A stretch of DNA of 64,000 bases from Phyllobacterium pellucidum. GTDB lineage: Bacteria > Pseudomonadota > Alphaproteobacteria > Rhizobiales > Rhizobiaceae. How positions within the stretch are numbered: the first letter of the stretch is position 1; each line of letters opens with the position of its first letter. The notes under the pieces are model-generated. The model was given only the letters and a program-made list of their open reading frames with translations, had not been told where the DNA came from and did not search any database. The DNA lies in the NCBI RefSeq assembly GCF_013327855.1, contig NZ_JABUMX010000003.1, positions 248,001 to 312,000 on the forward strand, read 5' to 3'. Shown piece after piece: positions 1 to 9,984 of the stretch. Made by a program: the position numbers and the translations under genes.

Positions 1-351
1 AAGGAGCAAAGGAAGCCTGAAGCCTTGTCCGGCGGCGAGCGCCAACGCGTCGCCATTGCGCGAGCTCTGGTGCGAAAGCGGCCGGTACTTCTGCTCGACG
101 AAGCTTTTGCGTCGCTGGGCCCGGCGCTGCGCCATGCAATGCTTGACCTCGTCGAAACCCTGCAGCGCGAAACCGCAATGACCGTGGTCATGGTCACCCA
201 TCATCCTGACGATGCGCTGCGCATGGGGTCGACCCTGGTCTTTCTCGACAATGGCACGATCGCGGCCAAAGGACCCGCACAGGAACTTTTATCCGAACAA
301 GGACCACCGCTGTTGCGGAAATACCTCGGTGCGAAAGACTCTGACCTTTGA
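1..351 (+). CDS. thiQ: Thiamine ABC transporter ATP-binding protein, C-terminal part
   Basis: The reading frame is open to base 1, so only the last 116 or so codons are present and the true start lies upstream. The ABC signature [15 protein letters not shown] is followed by Walker B (VLLLDEAF) and the switch histidine in MVTHHPDDA. This is the ATPase that drives uptake of thiamine or its phosphates together with ThiB and ThiP at the inner membrane. The small size after the signature and the short [12 protein letters not shown] segment fit ThiQ better than PotA or MalK, which carry a C-terminal TOBE domain. Other small ABC ATPases cannot be fully excluded without the upstream thiB and thiP. 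The gene ends with TGA and is followed by a 120-base gap. Confidence 0.8.
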   Translation, partial: KEQRKPEALSGGERQRVAIARALVRKRPVLLLDEAFASLGPALRHAMLDLVETLQRETAMTVVMVTHHPDDALRMGSTLVFLDNGTIAAKGPAQELLSEQGPPLLRKYLGAKDSDL

Positions 352-471
352 CATATTTTCGACGCCTTGGCTTACTTAAGAAAAAACCATGAAATTCTTG
401 CTCAGGACAGTTCATCGGGATAGCAAGAAGGATGGTACGCGAGTCTGCTGCTTCGCGATGACAACGAGGAT

Positions 472-1983
472 ATGATTCTGGGTCCGCACGATCTGCAATT
501 GAGCCACGGATGGTTCCCTCCCGCCACCCGCCGCAGGAATCTTGCGTCGGCAACGCTGTTGCTCGCCTTTTTGTCAGGTTGCCAGGTGCTGAGCGTGACC
601 AAGGAGGACGCCATTGGCCCCTCCTCCAACCCCGTGACCGTGGACAATGTCAGCAAGAACGACCGGCTGGCAAAGCTGAGTGCCGAACAGCATCCGCGCA
701 TCCTTGCAACCTATGGCGGCGAGTACAAGGATGCCAAGCTTGAGCGCATGGTTGCGAAGGTCGTCGGCAACCTGACCACCGTGTCCGACAATCCGACGCA
801 CACATATCGCATCACCATTCTGAACTCGCCGAACATCAATGCTTTCGCCTTGCCCGGCGGCTATCTCTACGTGACGCGCGGCCTGCTTGCGCTTGCCAAT
901 GACAGCGCCGAGCTTGCCGCCGTCATTGCCCACGAAATGGGTCACGTCATCGCCAACCATGGCATCGAGCGGCAGCAGCGCGAACAGGAAGCGCAGATTG
1001 CCGGGCGTGTCGTCTCGGAAGTCCTCCAGGACGATAGCGCCGGCCGCGAGGCCCTCATTCGCGGCAAGCTGCGCATGGCGCAATTCTCACGCAACCAAGA
1101 ATTGCAGGCCGATGCGATCGGCATCAAGATGATCGGCGAGGCAGGCTATGACCCGTTTGCCGCCGCTCGCTTCCTGCAATCCATGGCCTCCTATGCGGAT
1201 TTCCGCAGCGTTTCCGGGGCGACGGACGCCAGTCTCGACTTTTTGGCGAGCCACCCGTCCGCGCCACAGCGCATCGAGCTTGCCCGCGGCCACGCCCGGC
1301 GCGTTGGGGCCCCCGGCGTCGGCACCACCGATCGCGATTCATTCCTGCAAGGCATCGACGGCATCCTCTATGGCGATACGCCCGAGGAGGGTTTTGTCCG
1401 CGGCCGCAGCTTCGTTCACCCGCTGCTTGGCGTGAGCTTCACAGTGCCGGAAGGCTTCGTCATCGACAACAGCGCCGATGCGGTTATGGCAACCGGACCC
1501 GGCGAAGTGGCCATCAGGTTCGATGGAACGCAGGTCTCCGGCAACCCTTCGATGACCGACTATATGCGCAGTGGCTGGGTCACCGGGCTCGACAATGCGA
1601 GCGTCACCGCGACGACTTTCAATGGCATGCCCGCAGCGACGGCGAAGGCACGGGCGGACCGCTGGGAGTTCGACATCTTCGTCGTCAACGCCGGCAACCG
1701 CATTTATCGGTTCCTCACCGCTGCGCCGGCCGGAAGCGCCGCGCTCAATCCTGCGTCACAGACGGTCATCCAGAGCTTCCGCCTGCTCAGCCCGCAGGAA
1801 AAGGCGAGCATCAAGCCGCTGCGCATCCGGGTCGTCACCGTCAAGCCCGGTGACACGCTCGTAAGCCTTTCCAATCAGATTCTGGGGACGGATCGCAAGC
1901 TCGATCTCTTCCGCCTGATCAATGCACTGCCGCCAGGCGGCACCGTCTCCGTCGGCGACAAGGTCAAGATCATCAGCGAATAA
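472..1983 (+). CDS. M48 family metalloprotease, lipoprotein, with LysM-like C-terminus
   Basis: A 503-residue predicted periplasmic zinc protease of the BepA/LoiP-like M48 group, which act in envelope quality control. A long signal peptide with RRR before a hydrophobic stretch ends in a lipobox (LSGC, Cys37), so lipid anchoring is expected. The zinc motif HEMGH lies at residues 154-158, and the downstream ELQAD segment supplies the third ligand. The last 55 residues (VKPGDTLVSLSNQ to VGDKVKI) look like a LysM or LysM-like wall-binding module. The start is the first ATG, preceded by a weak ACGAGGAT; the n-region of the signal peptide is rather long, so a slightly different start is possible. 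A strong terminator follows directly. The substrate is unknown. Confidence 0.85.
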   Translation: MILGPHDLQLSHGWFPPATRRRNLASATLLLAFLSGCQVLSVTKEDAIGPSSNPVTVDNVSKNDRLAKLSAEQHPRILATYGGEYKDAKLERMVAKVVGNLTTVSDNPTHTYRITILNSPNINAFALPGGYLYVTRGLLALANDSAELAAVIAHEMGHVIANHGIERQQREQEAQIAGRVVSEVLQDDSAGREALIRGKLRMAQFSRNQELQADAIGIKMIGEAGYDPFAAARFLQSMASYADFRSVSGATDASLDFLASHPSAPQRIELARGHARRVGAPGVGTTDRDSFLQGIDGILYGDTPEEGFVRGRSFVHPLLGVSFTVPEGFVIDNSADAVMATGPGEVAIRFDGTQVSGNPSMTDYMRSGWVTGLDNASVTATTFNGMPAATAKARADRWEFDIFVVNAGNRIYRFLTAAPAGSAALNPASQTVIQSFRLLSPQEKASIKPLRIRVVTVKPGDTLVSLSNQILGTDRKLDLFRLINALPPGGTVSVGDKVKIISE

Positions 1984-1989
1984 CAATAA

Positions 1990-2014
1990 AAAAGCCCGGC
2001 ATTGCCGGGCTTTT
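1990..2014. terminator. Bidirectional intrinsic terminator between M48 protease and carD
   Basis: A perfect 7-base GCCCGGC/GCCGGGC stem with a 3-base loop is flanked by AAAA on the left and TTTT on the right, so it can end transcription of both converging genes. Confidence 0.9.
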
Positions 2015-2034
2015 ACGATCGATGAAAGAACAGC

Positions 2035-2634
2035 TTATGCCGCTTCTTCCTGTTCGTCTTCGACGGCGATATCAGCATCGGCATCGGCTTCTTCAGCTTT
2101 GGCACCGCGCTTCGGGCCCTTGGCGAGGTTAACCTCGATCAGCCGGACGGCTTCTGTTTCCGACATCTTGTTGACGGCGGAAATTTCACGCGCCATGCGG
2201 TCGAGCGCAGCTTCGTAAAGCTGGCGTTCCGAATAAGACTGTTCAGGCTGATTGTCTGCGCGGAAAAGGTCGCGCACGACTTCCGAAATCGAGATAAGGT
2301 CGCCGGAATTGATCTTTGCATCATATTCCTGCGCGCGGCGCGACCACATGGTGCGCTTGATACGGGCGCGGCCCTGGACAACCTTCAATGCGCGATCGAC
2401 ATAGTCGGTCTCGGATAACTTGCGCATGCCGATCGCAGTCGCCTTGGCAACCGGTACCTTCAAACGCATCTTGTCTTTCTGGAAATCGATGACGAAGAGT
2501 TCGAGCTTGTGGCCTGCAACTTCCTGTTCTTCAATATTTACGATCTGGCCTACACCGTGGGCAGGATATACAATAAATTCACCCGTTTTAAATCCAATAC
2601 GCTGGGCGGCTTTCTTCTGCTGAACTGCTGTCAT
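2035..2634 (-). CDS. carD: CarD/CdnL family transcription regulator
   Basis: A 199-residue CarD-type protein that binds RNA polymerase beta and stabilises open complexes, notably at rRNA promoters. The N-terminal RNA polymerase-interacting domain is clear (FKTGEFIVYPAHGVGQI, residues 13-30). A helical DNA-binding part follows (WSRRAQEYDAKINSGD) and then an acidic, alanine-rich tail. The frame is open upstream for 49 more codons, but the ATG at 2634 is chosen because AAGGAG sits just before it and the upstream residues are not CarD-like. It lies downstream of fdxA in the same direction, separated by 359 bases, so it probably has its own promoter. This pairing with fdxA is common in Hyphomicrobiales. 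Confidence 0.93.
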   Translation of the reverse strand: MTAVQQKKAAQRIGFKTGEFIVYPAHGVGQIVNIEEQEVAGHKLELFVIDFQKDKMRLKVPVAKATAIGMRKLSETDYVDRALKVVQGRARIKRTMWSRRAQEYDAKINSGDLISISEVVRDLFRADNQPEQSYSERQLYEAALDRMAREISAVNKMSETEAVRLIEVNLAKGPKRGAKAEEADADADIAVEDEQEEAA

Positions 2635-2993
2635 TCGCTTAATAACTCCTTGTTGCGCCCGGCATAACGCACCGGCTAGAACCAACCACTGGACCCGGAT
2701 TACCGGTCTGTCGGCCGTCAATATGTTCACGCAAAAGCAATCCGGACAAACCAGCGGGCTGAGGCACACAAACAACCACACCCTGAACTGTTAGGTCCGA
2801 AATAAATCTAGCCGATTGGTGATTTATGCTTTAGCGCCACGAAATTGACGTCCAATGATCAACATATCAAAGGACCATAACATGAAAAGTGATTAGAATC
2901 AACTTTTTGCTGCACTTGCTCAAAAATAGTCAGAATGCAAGTCTTGAAAATTGCAGCAAATCAAGTCTTGCAAACATGGGATTCGCGAACGAT
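2635..2993. other. AT-rich gap between fdxA and carD
   Basis: This gap of about 360 bases is clearly more AT-rich than its surroundings and contains no convincing gene. A 9-base direct repeat CAAGTCTTG occurs twice (near 2939 and 2964). It most likely holds the carD promoter and leader; no recognisable riboswitch or T-tailed hairpin was seen. Confidence 0.5.
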
Positions 2994-3332
2994 TCAATCG
3001 CCTTCGCCGGGCTCCGCTGAAAAGAATTTTTCAAACTTGCCTTCGACGCCGTCCATCTCCTTCGCATCGGCAGGTGCATCGCGCTTCTGCGAGATATTAG
3101 GCCACTTGTCGGCATATTCCGCGTTAATCTGCAGCCAGCTATCGAGACCCGGCTCGGTATCCGGCTTGATCGCTTCCGCCGGACATTCGGGCTCGCACAC
3201 GCCGCAATCGATGCATTCGTCAGGATGAATGACGAGCATATTTTCGCCTTCATAGAAACAATCGACCGGACAGACCTCAACGCAATCCATATATTTGCAG
3301 CGGATGCAGTTATCGGTCACAACGTAAGTCAT
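2994..3332 (-). CDS. fdxA: 7Fe ferredoxin FdxA
   Basis: A 112-residue seven-iron ferredoxin carrying a [3Fe-4S] and a [4Fe-4S] cluster. Cysteines are arranged as [17 protein letters not shown] and [12 protein letters not shown] in the first 50 residues, followed by the long C-terminal tail typical of the FdxA type (residues 58-112). It is a soluble electron carrier; in alphaproteobacteria its partners are poorly defined. The ATG has AGGAG six bases upstream. A dyad CACAC-TCA-GTGTG (3353-3365) sits 20-33 bases upstream of the start and may form a hairpin or bind a regulator. The next gene in the same direction is carD. Confidence 0.95.
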   Translation of the reverse strand: MTYVVTDNCIRCKYMDCVEVCPVDCFYEGENMLVIHPDECIDCGVCEPECPAEAIKPDTEPGLDSWLQINAEYADKWPNISQKRDAPADAKEMDGVEGKFEKFFSAEPGEGD

Positions 3333-3646
3333 TTGCAGGCTCCTGAAGACACCACACTCAGTGTGTCAGCGGTTGAGGTAACGATTTGGCGCCGGGCTGA
3401 CAAGAGGGGAAAATCGGCTGCGGCACCAGAACGCGCCCCGTCAAAGGTCTAAGTCGCGGAAACGAACTCCATCCGACCTGGCCAAGGGCAAATCCAAGTA
3501 TGCGCGCCGCCTTTCTTCGCACCGGGCAGGCCCGTCAACAAGCAACCAGCATCCTTTGCTAGCGCAGATTGCGGAATAATATTTTAGCTGTGCGGCCTTT
3601 GGTGGAGATTATTTCGACGTGGCCGTCAATACTTGCAATTGAGCCG
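3333..3646. other. Gap upstream of fdxA with one dyad
   Basis: This stretch of about 310 bases lies between the S4-protein stop and the fdxA start, both on the minus strand. It has no supported ORF. The only structure noted is the CACAC-TCA-GTGTG dyad at 3353-3365. It probably holds the fdxA promoter. Confidence 0.45.
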
Positions 3647-4045
3647 TCAATTGTCGCGGTCGTCGTCGATGCCATCCATCAGGCGATCCACCTGCCGGCG
3701 TTCGCGCTTTGTCGGGCGCCCGCTGCCGACGTCGCGTTTCGGCAGCAAGTCGAGTTTGCTCACATCGCCTTTAGGCACTGGCGGCGGCGACATATCCTCA
3801 TAGAGCGTGCGCGCTTCTTCGGCCGGGCCGCGTCTTTGTCCGCCATCGAGCACTCGATAGATGAGTATGCGCCGATCAAGCGTAATCGTCAGCACATCGC
3901 CCGCTTTGACGCCATGCGACGGCTGGTCGACTTTGTCCTTGTTGACGCGAACGCCACCGCCCGAGACAAGCTTCGCTGCGAGGGAACGGGATTTGACGAC
4001 CCGCGCGAAGAATAGCCACTTGTCGATGCGCTGGCGGTCCGACAT
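3647..4045 (-). CDS. S4-domain RNA-binding protein, HslR (Hsp15)-like
   Basis: A 132-residue protein with an N-terminal S4 RNA-binding fold (RIDKWLFFARVVKSRSLAAKLVSGGGVRVN, residues 6-35) and a basic, charged tail (GRPTKRERRQVDR). It resembles Hsp15/HslR, which binds stalled large ribosomal subunits carrying nascent chains; that exact role is inferred from the family. It starts one base after the stop of the SUV3-type helicase, so the two are co-transcribed and both act on RNA. The run helicase, S4 protein, fdxA, carD is a recurrent order in related genomes. Confidence 0.88.
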   Translation of the reverse strand: MSDRQRIDKWLFFARVVKSRSLAAKLVSGGGVRVNKDKVDQPSHGVKAGDVLTITLDRRILIYRVLDGGQRRGPAEEARTLYEDMSPPPVPKGDVSKLDLLPKRDVGSGRPTKRERRQVDRLMDGIDDDRDN

Positions 4046-4046
4046 C

Positions 4047-7000
4047 CTATTTTTTCAGTTGCTCCTTCAAGGCAAGGAGCTTGGCAAAGGGCGAATCCAT
4101 GTCGATCTTGACTGGCCGCTCCTCACGCTCGGGACGCTTGCCATGCTGCGGCTTGCCGTTGTTGGGCTTGCCGCCTTCGTTCTTGAAGCGATCATTGCCT
4201 CCGGGCTTGCCCTTGCCACGGAAATGTTCCTTGCGCTCGCTCCGCTCGGGCCGCACATTCTCGTTGTTTGCCGGGCGAGGGCCGCGTTGCTCGGCCTGGT
4301 TGTTGCCCCGGGCTTCCGCACGGGCGTTGCCGCGCTTTTCCTGATTGCCGCGATTGCCGCGGCCATCGAAACGGGCCTGCCGCCACAAAAGAATTGGCTT
4401 TGGCGCCTCTTCGGGGGCGCTCGGTGCAGCCTCTACAGTTTCCGCCGCTTCTGCGGGAGCGCTGGCGACAACCGTGGTCTCTGCCGGTGCGGCAGCGGGT
4501 TCAGCTACTGTCGACGTGGCTTCGGATGCGGCGTGCTCTGCCTCGACAGCATCGGCTGCAACCGGTTCTGCCGTTGCTTCGGCTGCGCCACCTTCCGCAG
4601 CCGGAGCCGCTTCTTGCGCGGGCACGGGGGCCGCATCGAGCTCGACGAGCTTGGCGGCGACTGCTGCGGCGTCGGTCGCTTCCGCACGGTAGCCGAGATT
4701 CTTCAGAATCTCTTCCATGTCGTCGGCAGTCGCGCCAAGAATCGACATCATTGCCGGGGTTACGACGAAGCGCGTCCCATCGTAAGCGCCATCCGGACGC
4801 GTGCCGGTTCCAGGCTTCCAGCCGATAGCCGGGCGAATAAGATCAGCAAGCCGTTCGAGAATATCGATGCGAACCGCGCGGCGGCCAAGCAGCCGGTAAC
4901 CGGCAAGGCGGTAGAATGCAGGATCAAAGCTTGCATCGGTGACGACCGAGGTGCGGCCGGCTGCGAGCACCTGTACGACGTCGCCATAACCTGGACGATC
5001 CTTGGCGTCTTCCTTGAGCGCCCAGAGCAGCGTCAACAGGCCGGCCGGAGCGGGCTTCAAGAGCAGTGGCAGGAAGACGTGGTACGCGCCGAACCGCACC
5101 CCGAGCCTGCGAAGCGCAGCGCGCGAATCCTGATCGAGGCCGCGAACGTCGTCAGCAACATCACGGCGCTGTAGGACACCGAAATTTTCGACGAGCTGGA
5201 AGGCAAGTCCCTTGGTGATACCGACGAGCGCGTCGGCATTGGCGAGATCAACCAGCGGCTTGAGGACCGTCTCGATATGATGGGCAAGGAAACGATCGAC
5301 GCGTGCAGCAACCTTATCGCGCGCAGGCCCCGTCAATTGCTCATCCGCCAGAAGGACGGCGCGGGGCTTGAGCGCCTGCTCGCCCGGCACCACCGATGCG
5401 ATCGGGGCGCCTATCCAGCGGAGGGTTCCATCCGACGCGAGCGCGAAGTCGCCATTGGCAGAAGCGGCAAAGCGCTCCGCCCGGCTTTCGAACTCCGCAG
5501 CCAGGGCTTTTTGCGCGGCTGCCCGGAGGGCTTTGGCATCCGTTCCCTCGACCTGTGCGTCCGTTGTGAAACGGAATCCGTCCAGGCGTCCAACATGGTG
5601 CCCTTCGACAACGACGTCCCCGGCAGGGCTGATTTCGGCTTCTAGCATTGTATTCTCTCTCAGGCGCCTCATAAGCACGCTTGTCCTGCGGTCTACGAAG
5701 CGTTTCGTCAACCGTTCATGCAGTGCATCGGATAGTCTGTCCTCAATTTCACGCGTCTTTTCTTGCCAATGTGTCGGATCTGCCAGCCATCCGGGCCTGT
5801 GCGACACAAAAGTCCACGTTCTGATCTGGGCGATCCTGCGTGAAAGAGCGTCAATGTCACCGTCCGTGGAATCGGCCCGGCGCACCTCTTCGGCCATGTA
5901 ATTCTCGTTTACATGACCGAATTCGACGAGATCGGTATAGACCGATGCGATGATGTCGGCGTGCTGCGCCGGCGCGATCTTGCGGTAGTCGGGAAGCGCG
6001 CAGGCATCCCACAGCAGCGCCACGCGCTCCGGCGTATTGGCAAGCGGGGCAACGTCGGGATCGGCCGAAAGAAACTCGAGCGCTTGCTGATCGACGGCGG
6101 GGAGCGCGCGCGTCAGCCCCTCGATCGGCGCCGGTGTCTCGATCGAGCGCTTCAGTGCAGCGATGCTCGAATAATCGAAACGGGCCGTCCGCCACTGCAA
6201 TATCTTGACCGGGTCGAATGTGTGCGACTCGACGCGTTGCACCAGCTCCTCGGAAAAACCGGAAATTGCCCCCGTGACGCCAAAGGTACCGTCGCGCAGG
6301 TGCCGCCCGGCTCGTCCGGCAATCTGGCCGATCTCGGCCGACGAAAGGTTGCGGAACTGATAGCCGTCGAATTTCCGGTCCTGGGCGAAGGCGACATGGT
6401 CCACGTCAAGATTGAGACCCATGCCGATCGCGTCGGTGGCGACCAGATAGTCGACATCGCCCGACTGGTAGATTTCGACCTGCGCATTGCGCGTCCGAGG
6501 ACTCAAGGCCCCCATCACCACGGCAGCGCCGCCGTTCTGGCGCCGGATGAGTTCGGCGATCGCGTAGACCTCCTCGGCCGCGAAGGCTACGACCGCGGTG
6601 CGCGGCGGCAGGCGGGTAATCTTCTTCGATCCCGCATAGGTAAGGTTGGAAAGCCTTGGCCTTGTAACGACGGAAATGCCGCGCAGGAGCTTTTCGAGAA
6701 TACCGCGCATGGTGGCGGCGCCGAGCAACAATGTTTCCTGGCGTCCGCGCAGATGCAGGATGCGATCGGTGAATATGTGCCCGCGCTCGAGATCATTGGC
6801 GAGCTGCACCTCGTCGATGGCGACGAAATCCATGTCGGTCTGGCGCGGCATGGCTTCCACTGTGCAGACCGAATAACGCGCGCCGACCGGATTGATCTTT
6901 TCCTCGCCCGTTATCAGCGCGACGTTTGCCACACCGACGCGCTGCACCACGCGGTTATAGACCTCGCGCGCGAGCAGCCGCAGCGGCAGGCCGATCATGC

Positions 7001-7127
7001 CGGTCTGGTGCGATAGCATCCGTTCGATGGCGAGATGCGTCTTTCCCGTATTTGTCGGTCCGAGTACGGCCGTAACGTCACGGCCCGTCAGGACGAGAGG
7101 AAGTTCAGAGGTGGGCATAAGGTTCAT
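4047..7127 (-). CDS. SUV3-like DEAD/DEAH-type RNA helicase with disordered basic tail
   Basis: A helicase of about 1026 residues. Walker A is seen as AVLGPTNTGKTH, the DEAD-box equivalent as VAIDEVQLA, and motif VI as QIAGRAGRHLRDG. The pattern matches mitochondrial SUV3/MgpS-like helicases that unwind RNA or RNA:DNA. Residues from about 830 onward are low complexity: first an Ala/Glu/Pro-rich stretch, then an Arg/Gly/Asn/Lys-rich stretch (RFDGRGNRGNQEKRGNARAE), ending in the more conserved DSPFAKLLALKEQLKK. This longer tail probably adds RNA binding. The ATG at 7127 was chosen; a TTG one codon earlier and an ATG at 7118 are alternatives, and no strong ribosome binding site decides. It forms an operon with the S4 protein. 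Confidence 0.88.
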   Translation of the reverse strand: MNLMPTSELPLVLTGRDVTAVLGPTNTGKTHLAIERMLSHQTGMIGLPLRLLAREVYNRVVQRVGVANVALITGEEKINPVGARYSVCTVEAMPRQTDMDFVAIDEVQLANDLERGHIFTDRILHLRGRQETLLLGAATMRGILEKLLRGISVVTRPRLSNLTYAGSKKITRLPPRTAVVAFAAEEVYAIAELIRRQNGGAAVVMGALSPRTRNAQVEIYQSGDVDYLVATDAIGMGLNLDVDHVAFAQDRKFDGYQFRNLSSAEIGQIAGRAGRHLRDGTFGVTGAISGFSEELVQRVESHTFDPVKILQWRTARFDYSSIAALKRSIETPAPIEGLTRALPAVDQQALEFLSADPDVAPLANTPERVALLWDACALPDYRKIAPAQHADIIASVYTDLVEFGHVNENYMAEEVRRADSTDGDIDALSRRIAQIRTWTFVSHRPGWLADPTHWQEKTREIEDRLSDALHERLTKRFVDRRTSVLMRRLRENTMLEAEISPAGDVVVEGHHVGRLDGFRFTTDAQVEGTDAKALRAAAQKALAAEFESRAERFAASANGDFALASDGTLRWIGAPIASVVPGEQALKPRAVLLADEQLTGPARDKVAARVDRFLAHHIETVLKPLVDLANADALVGITKGLAFQLVENFGVLQRRDVADDVRGLDQDSRAALRRLGVRFGAYHVFLPLLLKPAPAGLLTLLWALKEDAKDRPGYGDVVQVLAAGRTSVVTDASFDPAFYRLAGYRLLGRRAVRIDILERLADLIRPAIGWKPGTGTRPDGAYDGTRFVVTPAMMSILGATADDMEEILKNLGYRAEATDAAAVAAKLVELDAAPVPAQEAAPAAEGGAAEATAEPVAADAVEAEHAASEATSTVAEPAAAPAETTVVASAPAEAAETVEAAPSAPEEAPKPILLWRQARFDGRGNRGNQEKRGNARAEARGNNQAEQRGPRPANNENVRPERSERKEHFRGKGKPGGNDRFKNEGGKPNNGKPQHGKRPEREERPVKIDMDSPFAKLLALKEQLKK

Positions 7128-7690
7128 CAACTACATTCCAATACCGGTACCAAGGCCCATCAGGTGAGTGAGTAGTAGCCGGGCATGCTTTTTCCGCGTA
7201 GCACTTTCAACGTCCGACAGAAAGTATGCGGGGGCGACCGGATAAACAATCATGAACCGATTCACGGAGTCTTCCATTAAGAAATAGAACGCGAGAAGAA
7301 CGAATCAGCTACGAATCAGCTCTAGGATGAGATTCCTGATTTGTTCACGGCAATATGTAGATTTTTGCAATCCGAGTCCAGCTAAATGCTGAATCTGCTT
7401 TTGCCGGAATGCCCGGTCTTGTGGCATCTGCATTAACGATAATGCTGGAGCAAAAGGCGTCAACCTGAATGAAATACACCTGTTAATTCAATAAGTTAGT
7501 AGAAACCGAAGCAGGAAAGCATTGCTTATCGTTTTGTATCAGGGAATCCGACTGGAATCACGCGATGGCCAGGCAAGACCCTGTCGTTTCGCGCTTTGTT
7601 CCTTGATGTGCGATATCGCCGTTAGGAGAAGATTCAGGGTTTGCGAACGACGAGTGCCTCGCGCGGACCGCGAGACACTCTTTGGCAGGA
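7128..7690. other. Long gap between phbB and the helicase
   Basis: About 560 bases with no supported gene and lower GC than the flanks. It contains a perfect 11-base tandem duplication (ACGAATCAGCT, 7300-7321). A hairpin at 7652-7680 pairs GAGTG/CACTC and CTCGCG/CGCGAG just past the phbB stop; it lacks a T-tract in the phbB direction, so it is at best a weak terminator or mRNA 3' end stabiliser. The helicase promoter must lie at the left side. Confidence 0.5.
7300..7321. repeat. 11-base perfect tandem duplication
   Basis: ACGAATCAGCT occurs twice without spacer in the gap upstream of the helicase gene. It could be a recent slippage duplication or a pair of regulator half sites; nothing else supports either. 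Confidence 0.6.
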
Positions 7691-8416
7691 TCAGCTAAAA
7701 TATTGCCCGCCATTCGCCGAGATCGTGGAGCCGGTGATGAAGCCGGCATCGTCCGATGCCAGGAACACCACGCACCGCGCGACTTCTTCCGGCTCGCCGA
7801 GACGGCCGACCGGGATTTGCGGAATGATGCGCTCGTTGAGCACCTTCTCGTCGATCGCGCGCACCATCTCCGTGCCGATATAGCCCGGGCAGATGGCGTT
7901 GACGGTGATGCCGGCGCGCGCGCCCTCCTGGGCCAGCGCCTTGGTGAAGCCGATATCGCCTGCCTTCGACGCTGAATAATTTGCCTGTCCTGCCTGGCCC
8001 TTCTGGCCGTTGATCGACGATATGTTGATCACCCGCCCAAATTTGCGGTCACGCATGCCGTTCCACGCCGGGTGCGTCATGTTGAAGAGGCCCGTGAGGT
8101 TCGTATTGATGACGTCATTCCACTGCGCCGGCGTCATCTTGTGGAACATTGCATCGCGCGTGATGCCGGCATTGTTGACGAGCACGGCGACCGGGCCGAG
8201 ATCGGCCTCGATCTTGGCTATGCCCGCTGCGCATTCCTCGTAGTTGGACACGTCCCATTTGTAGGCTGGTATGCCGGTTTCCTTGCTGAATTTCTGCGCC
8301 GCTTCGTCATTGCCGGCGTAATTTGCCGCAACATTATAGCCGGCCTTCTTCAGCGCAATGCTTATGGCAGCGCCGATGCCACGTGTTCCGCCCGTTACGA
8401 TTGCTGTTTTTGTCAT
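7691..8416 (-). CDS. phbB: Acetoacetyl-CoA reductase (PHB synthesis)
   Basis: A 241-residue short-chain dehydrogenase that reduces acetoacetyl-CoA to (R)-3-hydroxybutyryl-CoA with NADPH, the second step of polyhydroxybutyrate synthesis. The nucleotide site TGGTRGIG is at residues 8-15, the NNAG motif follows, and the catalytic Tyr and Lys are in YSASK. The SINGQKGQAGQANYSASKAG segment and the C-terminus ISANGGQYFS are typical of PhbB rather than FabG. The ATG has a strong AAGGGAGGG seven bases upstream. It follows phbA in the same direction after a 121-base gap that contains a hairpin. Confidence 0.95.
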   Translation of the reverse strand: MTKTAIVTGGTRGIGAAISIALKKAGYNVAANYAGNDEAAQKFSKETGIPAYKWDVSNYEECAAGIAKIEADLGPVAVLVNNAGITRDAMFHKMTPAQWNDVINTNLTGLFNMTHPAWNGMRDRKFGRVINISSINGQKGQAGQANYSASKAGDIGFTKALAQEGARAGITVNAICPGYIGTEMVRAIDEKVLNERIIPQIPVGRLGEPEEVARCVVFLASDDAGFITGSTISANGGQYFS

Positions 8417-8500
8417 TGTCGCCCTCCCTTAAACGTATTTCTGCCAATCAAGAAAATGTTGAGAAAATCGAAAGCGCAGGGCATACCCACCGTGCGAAAT

Positions 8501-8529
8501 GGACCGGCCCGCCTAAAGCGCGCCGGTCC
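8501..8529 (-). terminator. Hairpin in the phbA-phbB gap
   Basis: An 8-base perfect stem (GGACCGGC/GCCGGTCC) with a 13-base loop lies just after the phbA stop. It has only a short ATTT run in the direction of transcription, so it is more likely a partial terminator or a processing and stability element that tunes phbB relative to phbA. Confidence 0.5.
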
Positions 8530-8537
8530 TCAGCGGA

Positions 8538-9827
<1,290 letters not shown>

Positions 9828-9837
9828 TTATCCATTG

Positions 9838-9848
9838 CTGCAGCGCAG
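9838..9848. promoter_or_regulatory. Putative PhaR operator (CTGC-N3-GCAG)
   Basis: A perfect dyad CTGC-AGC-GCAG sits in the divergent phbA-phaR region. PhaR proteins of Rhodobacter and Paracoccus are reported to bind TGC-rich dyads of this form and to repress phasin, phaR and PHB genes. A second, shorter TGC-GCT-GCA element lies at 9875-9883. Binding here is inference from the match and the position. Confidence 0.6.
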
Positions 9849-9984
9849 CATGACCTTCCTCGCATCGCGTTGGATGCGCTGCACAATTCTCTTTGAATTG
9901 CCGCGCTTTGCCCCTATCCTTCCCGCTTGATCCGTAAGCCGGCACGCAAATTCGGCGGAGGGCGCGAGGTTGGGGAGTTGAGCA

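Noticed and set aside
5913..7016. A 367-codon plus-strand open frame inside the helicase gene
   Set aside because: Antisense to conserved helicase motifs and without similarity to any family.
7652..7680. Hairpin after phbB taken as an intrinsic terminator
   Set aside because: There is no T-run on the phbB strand; it was kept only as a note in the gap entry.
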